Source: Crossaster papposus
Taxonomy: Eukaryota; Echinodermata; Asteroidea; Velatida; Solasteridae
Length of the DNA: 64,000 bases
Assembly (NCBI GenBank): GCA_037893245.1
Contig: JBAIAA010000441.1
Location: 496,001-560,000 of the forward strand
Direction: 5' to 3'
A program made the translations under genes and the position numbers. The first letter of the stretch is position 1. The number at the start of each line of letters is the position of its first letter. This document shows, in pieces, positions 10,036-20,544 of this stretch. The notes beneath the pieces are model-generated. The model worked only from the letters and a program-made list of their open reading frames with translations. It did not search any database and had not been told where the DNA came from.

Positions 10036-12428
10036 CCATCTCAATCCAGTCAAACTCCAACACCAGGTTTTGTTGGGATCTGTCAGGATGGGTACTGAAC
10101 CCTTAAACTGATTGTCTTTTTACACTGGGTTAGGTATACCTCCAGAATCAGAGTCCAACAGTTTGCGGTGGTGGTGGAATTTGCCAGGGAGGGTATAGAT
10201 GGTTCCTAGTAAATTACACTAGGGAGTTAGGGTTAAGCACCTTTTCACGGTGTGATTGTGCTAACGCATGCGCGTGCATGAGGATTTCTATTGTCATGGT
10301 TCTGCTAGGGTTGGGTTTAAGCATGCCTTGCGCAATACCGCACTGCTTAAGGTCTCCAAAAAATAGACAGAGGCTCTGTTAGCAGAAAATTTAGTACATT
10401 GTACTTCGGAAGCACCGTGAAATTAATATAGGCCCGGGGACTGTTAAACTGAAAAGGTCACAAAATGTACAAAGAAATTACAGAAATTCAAAATAACGTG
10501 ACTTTACATGTACATGTATGTAAATAATTTACATTACCCTAAATTCAAAAAATTTGATTTCAAAAGTGATTATCAATCTTACCTTGTTGCCATAGTGAGA
10601 TAACTGGTAGATGCACCATCCATCGGGAACCCCGTTTCCGTTTGTTCCAAACATTGTGTCTCCAAACCGAACAAAAAAACTTCCAGATGCGAAAAAAAAA
10701 AATCACGGCAGAACTGTTCAAAGTTGACTTGTTCTCGAGAAGAGTGGAAACTACATGTAATTTACAGAGTTGTACTCATTTGAAGTCCTTGGCTGCAAAA
10801 CTTACAAAAACTCATTCAGCTTTACTCAAAAAACGTACAAGAAGAAAAAACTCTGAAGACTGCTAGGGGATGCCGACAACAAAAATGTGAACAAAGACGC
10901 CGTCAATATCACTGAAAAAGCTCCTGGTCTATCATCATTCATACAATTCAGCATAAGAAGCTCAGAAGACGTGTAACTTGATTTGCTATCGATCCAAAAG
11001 ATCCTGAAGATTTGTGGAGTGACACAACTGGCGTTATCATCCACACGCTTTGCAGAAACCTTAATCAGATGGGCAATCACCAATTGCCAAACGACCTGGC
11101 GGGCACTCGTACGTCCGTCTTCGCCTCTGCCCCAAGTTCAAAGTCACTACAGCAAAGGACCGGTGATGTCTCGCAAGTCACCGCGATTGGATGGAGCATT
11201 CGGGGCCCCAGGAGACTTTTCAAAAGCCGGAGACGGCAAACTTGGTCAAAGGAAGACTGAACAACAATACTTCCTGTTCACTGGGGCTCTTGAGAGACAA
11301 CCTATAAGGACTCCCTTCCCCCCTTTTTTTTTCTTTCTTGCTGTTTAGTCATCAACATTCATCATCAAGAATTGTCACTGGGGTCTGTTTTTTTAATGCT
11401 GTAATCTTCCTCTCAAGTCATTCGCTCCGATCCTGGGAAGGGGACAATATTTACGGTATATCCACTCCCCTCATTTGTTGGCCATCTGGAATGTCATTAA
11501 GGAGTGTCCGAATGACGGCGGTTTTTTTGCAGGAATTTAGGGGAGTTCTTGAAGCAATTCAGAAACAATCAGCTTTCAACAAGGATAAAGATGTGAAGAC
11601 TGCTGTTACAGGAAAAACAAATGATTGATGATTTTGAACAAAACCGATGAACAAGGCGAAAAATATTTGGCGGGATCAATCTTCGCTGTTCCTTTGTAAC
11701 ATACCAACGAAAAAAAAAAAATTACAGATGATGAAAGTGAAAATATAAGAATTATTATATCTTCATGTACCTTCATTTATTGAGGAAATTAGGTTGACCG
11801 TCCACAAATCTACGGTTCGCTTTACAGTAAAATACATTCCTCCGAAAATGAAAACAAAAAAAACCTGATCATGGTTGCTGAAATGCAGGCAGGATCGGTG
11901 ACAAATGATTTAGGCTTGATCCACGTCTTTCCTTGATTAATGAAAAAATTCCTCAAAAGCAATACCAGTTTAGCAAGACAATTTCTGTTTTTTGTTGTCT
12001 TCACCGAAATGAGGCTTGTGTAGCAATGAATGAGCCTGGATGAACCCAAAACACTAGCCATACACACACGTTTGTTTATGGTGTAAATCCATGATTTATT
12101 TTGTTCCTCTCGACAATTTCCTTTGCTTGTACTTTAACAACTTTCCAACAACTCTCATTGGTTTTGTACACGAATCTCAATCGAGGACGTCCTCGGTTGC
12201 ACACCTAACCCGGATTTACCAAAATGGCATCAGGAATGTGTCTTCCATTTTACACCATACACAAACCCATACGTGTACGTACCAGTACGTAAACATCAGA
12301 CACAAATTACTCATGCTCAGAAAGTACCCGAGGTACCGCAGCTTATATCAGAACAGTTGTAGCACATGGTCATAATGACTGGTTGAATTTGAACTTTCTG
12401 AACTGAAAGGAACTCTTTGTAAGTTCTT
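10036..12428. other. No recognisable gene
   Basis: Several small open frames occur, for example 10642-10866 and 10983-11348 on +, but none resembles a known domain, and they overlap frames on the other strand. A transcribed or untranslated region is possible around 10.6-11.6 kb, where composition is less AT-rich. I see no element ends. Confidence 0.35.
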
Positions 12429-12436
12429 CCAAAAAG

Positions 12437-12650
12437 CAGGGTTGTAGTCGAGTCCCTGCAAGTACGTTCACAAGTCCTTTTGTGAAGCCAGTCACAAGTC
12501 CCTTCATAAAGGCAGTCGCCAGTAACTGGATGAACAATGACAAAGGAATGCTTTTGTCAAAGCTGATTTGAATAGCTTGTGATTTGAATTAGAACTGAAG
12601 GACTTGTGATGGACTCGCAGGGACTTGTGGTGAACTCGACTACATCCCTG
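12437..12650. mobile_element. hAT-type MITE copy 2
   Basis: A 214-bp element with ends CAGGGTTGTAGTCGAGTCC and GAACTCGACTACATCCCTG, flanked by an exact 8-bp duplication CCAAAAAG (12429-12436 and 12651-12658). CAGGG ends with 8-bp duplications are typical of hAT elements. The interior carries ACTTGTG and its complement CACAAGTCC near each end. It lacks the 12-bp expansion of copy 1. Confidence 0.9.
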
Positions 12651-12830
12651 CCAAAAAGATACCACAGGAAGTACATGTAGTGGACCCTGAAGACTTAGAA
12701 AAAAAGCTTCACAGACATTTATGACGATTCCAACGTCTTTGGAGCCACAACAGCAGTAGGTACATGTATCCCTCGACATCATTTCTCCTCATAGCACTGC
12801 ACATGTGCAATGTTTCTACAACTAAGGTAC

Positions 12831-13431
12831 ATGTGTCATCTTTTTTAGCAGTCTGCCTTTTATATATATCAACACTGGACGAAATACATACAGGGACAAT
12901 GTACATGTCTATCATCATTGGAGGAGGGGGATTTTGAGGAGAGGGGAAGGGAGGACATTTGGCGGATATTCGGGAGCTGAATTCATTACATTATCCTGGC
13001 AACAAAGGAAGTGTGGCGGGGGGGGGGGGGGGGGACAACGTTAACCCAATACTCTAAAGTGAACATGGCATTTTTTCTTCCCTTCAAATGTACCGGTAGA
13101 GTATGTCTTCACTGGAGATTTGATGCACCGTTACAAACTGACAGAGTAGTATTGAACCTATCTGGTTAAATCTATCACTAAGCAAAACCAGCCAATTCGC
13201 TGTGATAAACCTGTTGTTGAATACGGTACATGTACCGGTACATGTGTCATCTTTTTTAGCAGTCTGCTTTTTATATCAACACTGGACAAAATACATACAG
13301 GGACAATGTATACATGTAGATCATATTGGAGGAGGGGGATTTTGAAGAGAGGGAAGGGAGGACATTTGGCGGATATCCGGGAGCTAAATCCATTACATTA
13401 TCCTGGCAACAAAGGAAGTGTGGCGTGGGCA

Positions 13432-13501
<70 letters not shown>

Positions 13502-14142
13502 GGGGGGGGGGGGGGGGGGGGCACGGGGGGGGGGGGGGGGGGGGCAACAACGTTAACCCAATACTCCAAAGTGAACATGGCATTTTTTCTTCCCTTCAAA
13601 TGTAGATAATGTCTTTACTGGAGATTTGATGCATTGTTACAAACTGACGGAGTAGTATTAAACCCATCTGGTTAAATCTATCACTCAGCAAAACCAGCCA
13701 ATTCGCTGTGATAAACCTGTTGTTGAATACAGTACATGTACATGTGTCATCTTTTTTAGCAGTCTGCCTTATATATCAACACTGGACGAAATACATACAG
13801 GGACAATGTACAATGTACACGTAGATTCATCTATCATCATTGGAGGAGGGGGATTTTTAGGAGAGGGAAGGGAGGACATTTGGCGGATATCCGGGAGCTG
13901 AATTCATTACATTATCCTGGCAACAAAGGAAGTGTGGGGGGGGGGGGGGGGAGGGGGAGGGCGCCAACGTTAACCCAATACTCCAAAGTGAACATGGCAT
14001 TTTTTTCTTCCCTTCAAATGTAGATAATGTCTTTACTGGAGATTTGATGCATCGTTACAAACTGAGTTAGTATTGAACCTGTCTGGTGGAATCTATCACT
14101 CAGCAAAACCAGCCAATTCGCTGTGATAAACCTGTTGTTGGT
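12831..14142. repeat. Three tandem copies of a ~400-500 bp unit with G tracts
   Basis: ATGTGTCATCTTTTTTAGCA begins units at 12831, 13242 and 13742. Each continues through ACATACAGGGACAATGTA, GGAGGACATTTGGCGGATA, AACAAAGGAAGTGTGG, a G tract, AACGTTAACCCAATACTC and GCTGTGATAAACCTGTTGTTG. Unit lengths are about 411, 500 and 401 bp. Most of the difference is the G tract, which in the middle unit becomes four long G runs split by CAC. Glycine- or proline-rich open frames here are products of the G tract, not genes. Confidence 0.9.
13430..13544 (+). repeat. Interrupted poly-G block
   Basis: Four G runs of roughly 17 to 33 bases are separated by CAC. Sister units have a single G run (13018-13034 and 13936-13951). 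It is a strong G-quadruplex candidate, and its exact length is the least reliable part of the assembly. Confidence 0.85.
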
Positions 14143-14154
14143 ACAGGCAATTTC

Positions 14155-14565
14155 AGCAAGTCAACTCGAAAAGTCAACTCGAAACTCGAAAAGTCAACTC
14201 GAACTCGAAAAGTCAAATCGAACCTCGAAAAGTCAACTCGAACCTCGAAAAGTCAGACTCGAACCTCAAAAAGTCAAACTAGAACCTCGAAAAGTCAAAC
14301 TCGAACCTCGAAAATCAAACTCGGAACTCAAAAAGTCAACTCAAAACTCAAAAAGTCGACTCGAAACTCAAAAAGTCGACTCAAAACTCAAAAAGTCGAC
14401 TCAAAACTCAAAAAGTCAACTCGAAACTCAAAAAGTCAAAGTCCTCAAAACTTGAAAAGTCAACTCAAAACTTGAAAAGTCAAACTCTAACCTCAAAAAG
14501 TCAAACTCAAAACTCGACTCAAAACGCCAACTCAAAACTTAAAAAGTCAACTCACAACTAAAAAA
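14155..14565. repeat. Degenerate ~19-20 bp minisatellite
   Basis: Repeats of AAAAGTCAACTCGAAACTCG with 1-2 bp length changes and T/C or G/A drift toward the right end, where CTCAAAA replaces CTCGAAA. It directly abuts the end of the 400-bp triplication. Open frames rich in K, S and T across it reflect the repeat. Confidence 0.85.
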
Positions 14566-14569
14566 AAGA

Positions 14570-14980
14570 AAACCCTCTATTCTACCAGTACGGTCAAATC
14601 TGCGATGGCCCTATAGCTAAATATCTTTTTCATGACATACTGCGACTCAGTGACTGTGTGCCGAATGTCATGCTTTTTTATCATCAAGTCAACAATTCTA
14701 TCATATTGTGCACCAATCTATGAGAAGCGAGTGCCCTTGGGACTCCGAATCCAAAAACAAGATGTTGACAAGATCTTCCTCAAGTAGTAAACCAGATTTT
14801 CTGCTTAAGAGCAGACAAAGAAGGGCAGTGACTTCTGTATCTAATCACTTGCCAGGAACCTCAAGACTGACATGAAGAATAAATCTTTGTTGAACTGAAA
14901 GGACTTGGAAGCCTGTCACAGACGTCTGACTCTTGTCGGCCAAACTAATAATAATAAGCAGTACTTACTGTATATTATTC
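14570..14980. other. No gene seen
   Basis: Ordinary AT-rich sequence without element ends or a coding signal I can support. Confidence 0.4.
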
Positions 14981-14982
14981 AG

Positions 14983-15175
14983 AGGCGTGTGCAGGAATTT
15001 TTCCTGCGGGGGGGGGGGGCTGAGTCAAATCATATTTTTTTTTTTCGTTTTTTCTTTCGTTTTTTCTTTTCTCCTTTCCTTCTTTTTTCTCTTTCATTTT
15101 TTATTGGGGGATCCGCGCGTGCGGGGGGCTTCAGCCCCCAAAGCCCCCCCCCCCCCCCCCCTGGACACGCCAATG
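14983..15175. mobile_element. Possible small element with G/C-tract ends
   Basis: Left end AGGCGTGTGCAGG then a G run; right end a long C run then CTGGACACGCCAATG. GGCGTGTGCAGG and CCTGGACACGCC form an imperfect inverted repeat. CTTCAGCCCCCAAAGCCCC lies near the right end, and a pyrimidine tract fills the middle. A related fragment with a C run and CATACGGGCCTG is at 53435-53485. The class is uncertain. Confidence 0.5.
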
Positions 15176-15825
15176 TTATTAGCGCACATATCTACCAAGA
15201 CTGGTACTCAAGGTGCTCTATGATGTTCAAAGACAGGTTAACCCTAACTACCCCAAACCCATCAAACTCCAACTGCAGCTTTTGGCAGGTTTGGTACCAA
15301 ACCGTAACAACTTGTTGTTAGACTTTGTTTGACTCAGTACCAAAGGCCCAGGGAGACCCTGTTGAATTCTGTGAGGTTCAGGACAGGCATGAGACTTGTC
15401 AAAATGTTAGAAATTTTGAGTCCTGGTCAACTGTAAGTGTATGTACACTTACACCTTGTATACATGTTTGTCCCCACTAAAACACATAATACCACTGGCC
15501 AGTTATCACTGTTCCAAGTCAATAAAACTTCAACTGTTGGAGTTTGGCAGGTTTAGTACTGTTAGGTTCAGTACCGTGTACCAAAAATTACTGAACATGT
15601 GTGAGCTGTTGAAGTTTGTTAGGTTTGGTCTGCTTCCTAGTGCGAGAGCCTAGGGGGTTAGGGTTAATTAAGTACGTTTATGAGAATATGAGACCTATTA
15701 TGTAGGTTTTTTTTACAAGGTGCTGCGACGCACTTTGCAGCCACTGACAGGAACACCAGGGCAAACCCCTCTTCTTAACGATAAGTGTTAATGGGGTCTT
15801 TAACGTGCAAATGCCATTTTCTTGG
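15176..15825. other. No gene seen
   Basis: Includes a short palindrome GTTTGGTACCAAAC near 15288 and several TAGGTTTGGTACTG-like stretches. No supported gene. Confidence 0.4.
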
Positions 15826-16200
15826 TTTTTTTTCTTGGCATCCATTATTGTAAAACTTCAGACAGGTCATGCAGTTAACCAGTTCACGCCGGGATTATTT
15901 TAACATCACCGAGCCGAGGGGTGGGATTGTTTTTAACAAAACTCGATCCGAAGCGGGTTTAGGCCGATAGTGCGGGGAAGCACACCCACGCATTTCCGGC
16001 CTTGCTAGCTGCTGACAGACAATTCCGAACTTGAACTTGGCGTGTTTATGCGTCATCCGTTTTGAATTTGGGGAAAACCTTGCGTTTATGTACGTCATCC
16101 AGCGCGAACTGGTTAAAGATATTTACTATAAAATATAACCCTACAAATCCATCCATTCATGATATTTAAAGCAATTACCAATGGTGTATCATACCATGGA
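15826..16200. mobile_element. Family A MITE, right part, hosting family B
   Basis: Family A sequence (GGCATCCATTATTGTAAAAC, ACAGGTCA) runs to CAGTTAA, is interrupted by a family B element (15879-16112), and resumes with AGATATTTACTATAAAATA, CATCCATTCATGAT and ACCAATGGTGTATCATACC. The left half of family A is absent. Confidence 0.8.
15879..16112. mobile_element. Family B MITE, copy 2
   Basis: Ends CCAGTTCACGCCGGG and GCGCGAACTGG with TTAA on both sides (15875-15878 and 16113-16116). The size of 234 bp equals that of copy 3. It is inserted at the internal CAGTTAAACG site of a family A element. Confidence 0.85.
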
Positions 16201-16493
16201 GGAATAAGAAGAACCTTCAAATGGCTGAATGACCATGCAGTACTGAAGCTCCATCGATTGATTTATCCCTCTCACTAACATTCTTAAACTCCCTAAAGAG
16301 AGAATGCTACCACTACCAGAGCCACACAAGTGGATACAAAGTCAGACAAGACAGGGCAGTATTTCAAGCAACTAATTAGAATAAATCCCTCTTACAACTC
16401 TCTGAACCAGACAATAAATTGTTCAGAATCATGAGACATCTTGGGTGACATTCAAATTAGGGGAAAAACCAGTCATGGCAATCAAATCTCCAC

Positions 16494-16745
16494 TGAGATA
16501 CAAGTGTGGATTTGGGAGGTTGTATTTTATAGTAAGTACATGTATTGTTTAACTGACCTTGTCGAAGAAAAATGGCTGCCGAAAAAAAAGCAAGAAAAAT
16601 GGCAACATGTTCGTTGTCAACCTGTGTCGGACAGTTGTACTGGTTGTTCTTGTTTTCTTTGCTATCGCCATCCGGCGATCGTGATTTTGTTTTTACAAAA
16701 TTTAGTTTTTATACATTTGCTTTTCAAGGGCCAAGATGTACATGA
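16494..16745 (-). mobile_element. Family A MITE, partial, inverted
   Basis: Family A in reverse: GTGTGGATTTGGGAGGTTGT, TTTAACTGACC, a GCCGAAAAAAAAGC block and CGCCATCCGGCGATCGTGAT. Both ends are missing or degraded. Confidence 0.7.
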
Positions 16746-17014
16746 TGGATAGACTTGGGAATTAGTATTTTATAGCAAGTGTTGTTACTGATTTATTTAA
16801 AGTACATGTTTTGTGTTCAAAGATGCCGGAAAAGGAAAGAAAAAAAAGTACAAATGCTTTTGTTTACCAATTATTCTGTAAACAAACATTGGCCTATTTT
16901 TGAAGTCGATAATGTCTCATTCAAAAGTAAATGACTTAGTACATTGTATGGTAGGAAAATCGCAGTTTAAGAGTTTTGGGGGTAACTTACACGTGTGACA
17001 AGTTTAACTATTAA

Positions 17015-17393
17015 AGGTAGTATACACCATTGGTAATTTGTTGAATTATCAGGAATGGGTGGATTTGGGGGGTTGTATTTTATAGTAAATATCGTTTAAC
17101 TGACCTGTCCGAATTTTTACATTCATGGATGCCGAGAAAAGCACGAAAAACGGCGTTTGTTTTCCACCGGAGTCGAGCAGTTATTCTTATGTTATCTTTG
17201 TTTTTTCGCGCTCGCCGGACGGCGAGAATGAATTTTGGTTTATACAATTAAATTTTTTGGAACAATTACAGGATATCTAGGGCCCTTATTTTGCTGGATG
17301 CCTACAATCATTATTTACTTTTAAATAAGTAAGATATTTCTTAATAATTCAGTAGTAATTTTTTTCGATATCTGCAAATGGTGTTTTCTACCT
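17015..17393 (-). mobile_element. Family A MITE, full length, inverted
   Basis: 379 bp, ends AGGTAGTATACACCATTGG and GCAAATGGTGTTTTCTACCT, flanked by TTAA (17011-17014 and 17394-17397). It is nearly collinear with 8601-8979 in reverse, including GGGCCCTTATTTTGCTGGAT, a variant also present in that copy. The two may therefore be close siblings. Confidence 0.85.
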
Positions 17394-17397
17394 TTAA

Positions 17398-20295
17398 AGT
17401 CTTAACCCTCCTAAACTGTCTGTTATACATACTAACACAACCTATAAAACTCTTCCTATTACACAGCGTACAAGTTACGACGAAAGGTGAATAATTGTTC
17501 GGATGGTTCTACTAGTATTTTTACCTTGCTTTTGACTATATCAATTTTACTCAAATGAAATTCAAACTTGTCAGCATGGTACATTGTAACTAAATACCAA
17601 TGTTTCTCAAAATAGAAAAATTTGCCGAACCGTACAGTACATGAAAGACAGGAGGTCAACCTACTTTCCTCAGAGCTACAAATACACTACAGTGATTTGC
17701 ACCACTAGAAAACATTTCATAATAATTAATAAATTCCTCTAATTACTACTTTCCAATATATTTCAGCACATTGATGCGCACACGTCACATTCCGCTCTGG
17801 TCATGTACCGTGGCCTCCAAAGCCGCGAGCTGATGTGGCATCGAATTAAAGAAGACATCTCAAAAATGCCCAGCATCCACACCACAGATATACAACACAC
17901 ACACAAAAATACGTCCGCTTATTGCACAAGACGCTGACAGCTTACGAACATTCTTCAACTCTCTGTCATGTCAAATTACACTCTTGGTTTAACCGAGACA
18001 TGGTCAGATTAAAGGCGCCCTATGAAATACATGTACCGGTAGGCTTCCCCCTTTTCCTGACGAGATTCTACCGTACGTTTGGCCGGAACACATTCATCTA
18101 AGCATCTGAGATGCCAATTCTGCCCAGTAGAGTAGATTCCGCGAGCTCTTTAAATCTGCCACATACTTCGGCACACATGCCTACACGTAAATACCGGTAG
18201 TTTCCTTTCTTCCATCACTGATTTCTGTAATCAGATGTAGACGACCAGGACCAGGACGACCAAATTTCCTCAGACAAAAGATTCCTACCAGATTGCAACA
18301 CGGCTCAACGGACCACTCCTGCTAAACATTCCACCTCCTTGTGTACATGTACAAAGTACATCTCCCGGCACTTTTCATTTAGCACTTTGACAGCACAGAT
18401 TCAGGCCGGTCATCAATGCCTCCTCATCGCCAAAAAAAAGATGCATCGCAAAAAAAAAAGATGCAGCGCATTAGTTACAGAGATGATAACAACACATCCG
18501 AGATGATAACAACTCCTCCAAGAGATTTTACAAGAAAAAAAAAAAAAAAATACAAAACACATCCATCCATGCATATTCGGCTTACAGTTTTTAAATTCCG
18601 TAACAGCAGTACTCTCCACATCCCAACACAGCAACACAGTACAGCTCCAGCCAGTCTCCTAAATAACAAACAAAATCCAGTTTCTTTCCAAAGTTCTGAT
18701 AAATAAAAAAAGAAATCTGGGAGCTTAGGACCAACTTCAACTTTACACAGCAGCTGAGGTCTATGATTCCAGTAGGCACTGCCAGGCAATCCCAATTTAT
18801 CAATCTAATCATATACCACATCAAGCCCTCAAGGGATGGGTCTGGTATTCTGTGGGGGGCCCCTGGCTGTGAAGCGATTGACTACTGACGTGTGCGGTTA
18901 CCAGTGTCAGAGATGGGGACCGCTTGTAATAAAATATAAAAATAACAGGACTGAAGTATAAAGTAATATTTATAAGGAGATTCCAGATGATGTCATGCCT
19001 AGTTGTAAACAGAAACTGGGATATGAATTCTATATGCAGAGTGATACATGTGGGTATTATGATGTCATAGAAACAGAAACCACACTACGGGGTGGTCTAT
19101 TGGATAACAACTCATGATGTCATCCAAACTGAAGAGAAAAAAATACCACAATTTTCTCCAGTGGGCCACTGAAGGTGAGTTAACTTTGGAAAAGTGACCT
19201 AGTCACACAAAATGAGTCACTCACTTCTGGGTAAAATCAGCTTTATTTTTTTCCAAATTGCCAAAATAATTCTCCTATTTTTTGGAGAATTCTGTGAATT
19301 TGCAGGCTTCGAGCACTAAAACTCTACATGTGTACATGTATGTCCAACATCATTGCTTATGAGAAAGATTTTTTTCTGAAACTCAATTTCCCCCTAAAAA
19401 ATCACACCTACGGGACAATTAATTTTTGCTTTAATTATTATATTTTAATGATCTTCCTGTATAAAACAAAGGCTGGATAAAAGGCCGGCTCAAAAGTGAA
19501 CGCAGATTATTCAAATTTGTGACATCAATTGGCAAGGTTTTCGCAGAACTTTACGAATTCACAAAAAATCAGGCAAATGTGATTTGTGAGGTCAACTTTG
19601 CTTCCCATTCGGATCATGGAGGCTTTATTCCTCCATGTTCGGATGAAGTATGAAATACTCCCTAACATGATCACATTTACTTCCTTTGAATGCAGTTGTT
19701 CACACACGTTTACCTTACATACGTACTGTGGACATTCCTTTGTCTTCGTGTAGTTAAGAAAACGTTGACTAAATACTCATTTTCTCGCTTCCCCAAAACA
19801 AATTTAACCTCCATTTTTGATTCTGGGCCTCTCAGCTGTTCCTCTTACCTTTTCTATAACCCTAACCTGTTTTTTCTCTAAAGCTCTTTTTCAGAGACGG
19901 CAAAACGGACTGTGGACCTGTCCAAGTCCACAAACCGTAACCTCTTCCCGCATCCTGTGGGCGTCAATTGTTCGGAGGTCCACAGTGCGTATGCAAGACT
20001 AACTCACCTTAATGTACAGGTACCTGGCAGAGTAATCAAAAGTTTCAGTTGTGAGATGAAAATAACAAACTCTGATTGATCAAAGGATTTGTAAAATTTC
20101 CTAATCTGATGGTTTCTAGCTGGCACCCAATCCGGACCACACACTAATAATTAAGGGAGGCACCCATTAGCATGGGTGACATGTTAAAACCCCTAGGGAG
20201 AGGGGATAAGGGGGAGAAGGGGGAGAAGGGGGAGGGAGTCACCAGTGGCTACCCTGCTGGCCAGCTAGGGTCAGCTGTACACCACTGACAGCCCT
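17398..20295. other. No recognisable gene
   Basis: Nearly 3 kb without a defended gene. Notable points are a good acceptor-like site at about 17766 followed by a 57-codon open stretch (listed under rejected), A-rich runs at 18434-18460 and 18535-18550, and a GGGGGAGAA 9-mer in tandem at about 20205-20240. Most of the short frames overlap one another on opposite strands. Confidence 0.35.
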
Positions 20296-20544
20296 GGGGC
20301 CAATTTCATAAAACGGTGTAAGCACAAAAATTTGCTTAGCATGAAAATTCCTCCTTGGAAAAAACAGGGTTCCAAACCAACATTTCAGTTGATGTTTATT
20401 GTTTGTGACTGGTATTCAGCTGTTTTTTTGCTTTGAATGAAAAGCACCTTGTACGTGTTTTGGCCGATAACCTGTTTTTACTGAGCAAGACTTTTTTCGT
20501 GCTAAGCACATTTTTGTGCTTACAGGTTTTATGAAATTGGCCCC
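20296..20544. mobile_element. GGGGCCAATTTCAT-type MITE, copy 1
   Basis: Inverted ends GGGGCCAATTTCATAAAAC and GTTTTATGAAATTGGCCCC enclose about 249 bp, with subterminal GTAAGCACAAAAAT near the left end and its complement near the right. A shorter relative lies at 61405-61544. The flanking duplication is not clear, so the superfamily is open. Confidence 0.8.

Noticed and set aside
13271-13609. Glycine-rich and proline-rich open frames on both strands
   Set aside because: They are translations of long G/C tracts in a triplicated non-coding unit.
17767-17940. Open stretch of 57 codons after a good acceptor-like site (HIDAHTSHSALVMYRGLQSR..)
   Set aside because: No matching donor exon, no recognisable family, and the end peptide is low-complexity (HTTDIQHTHKNT). 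Probably chance.
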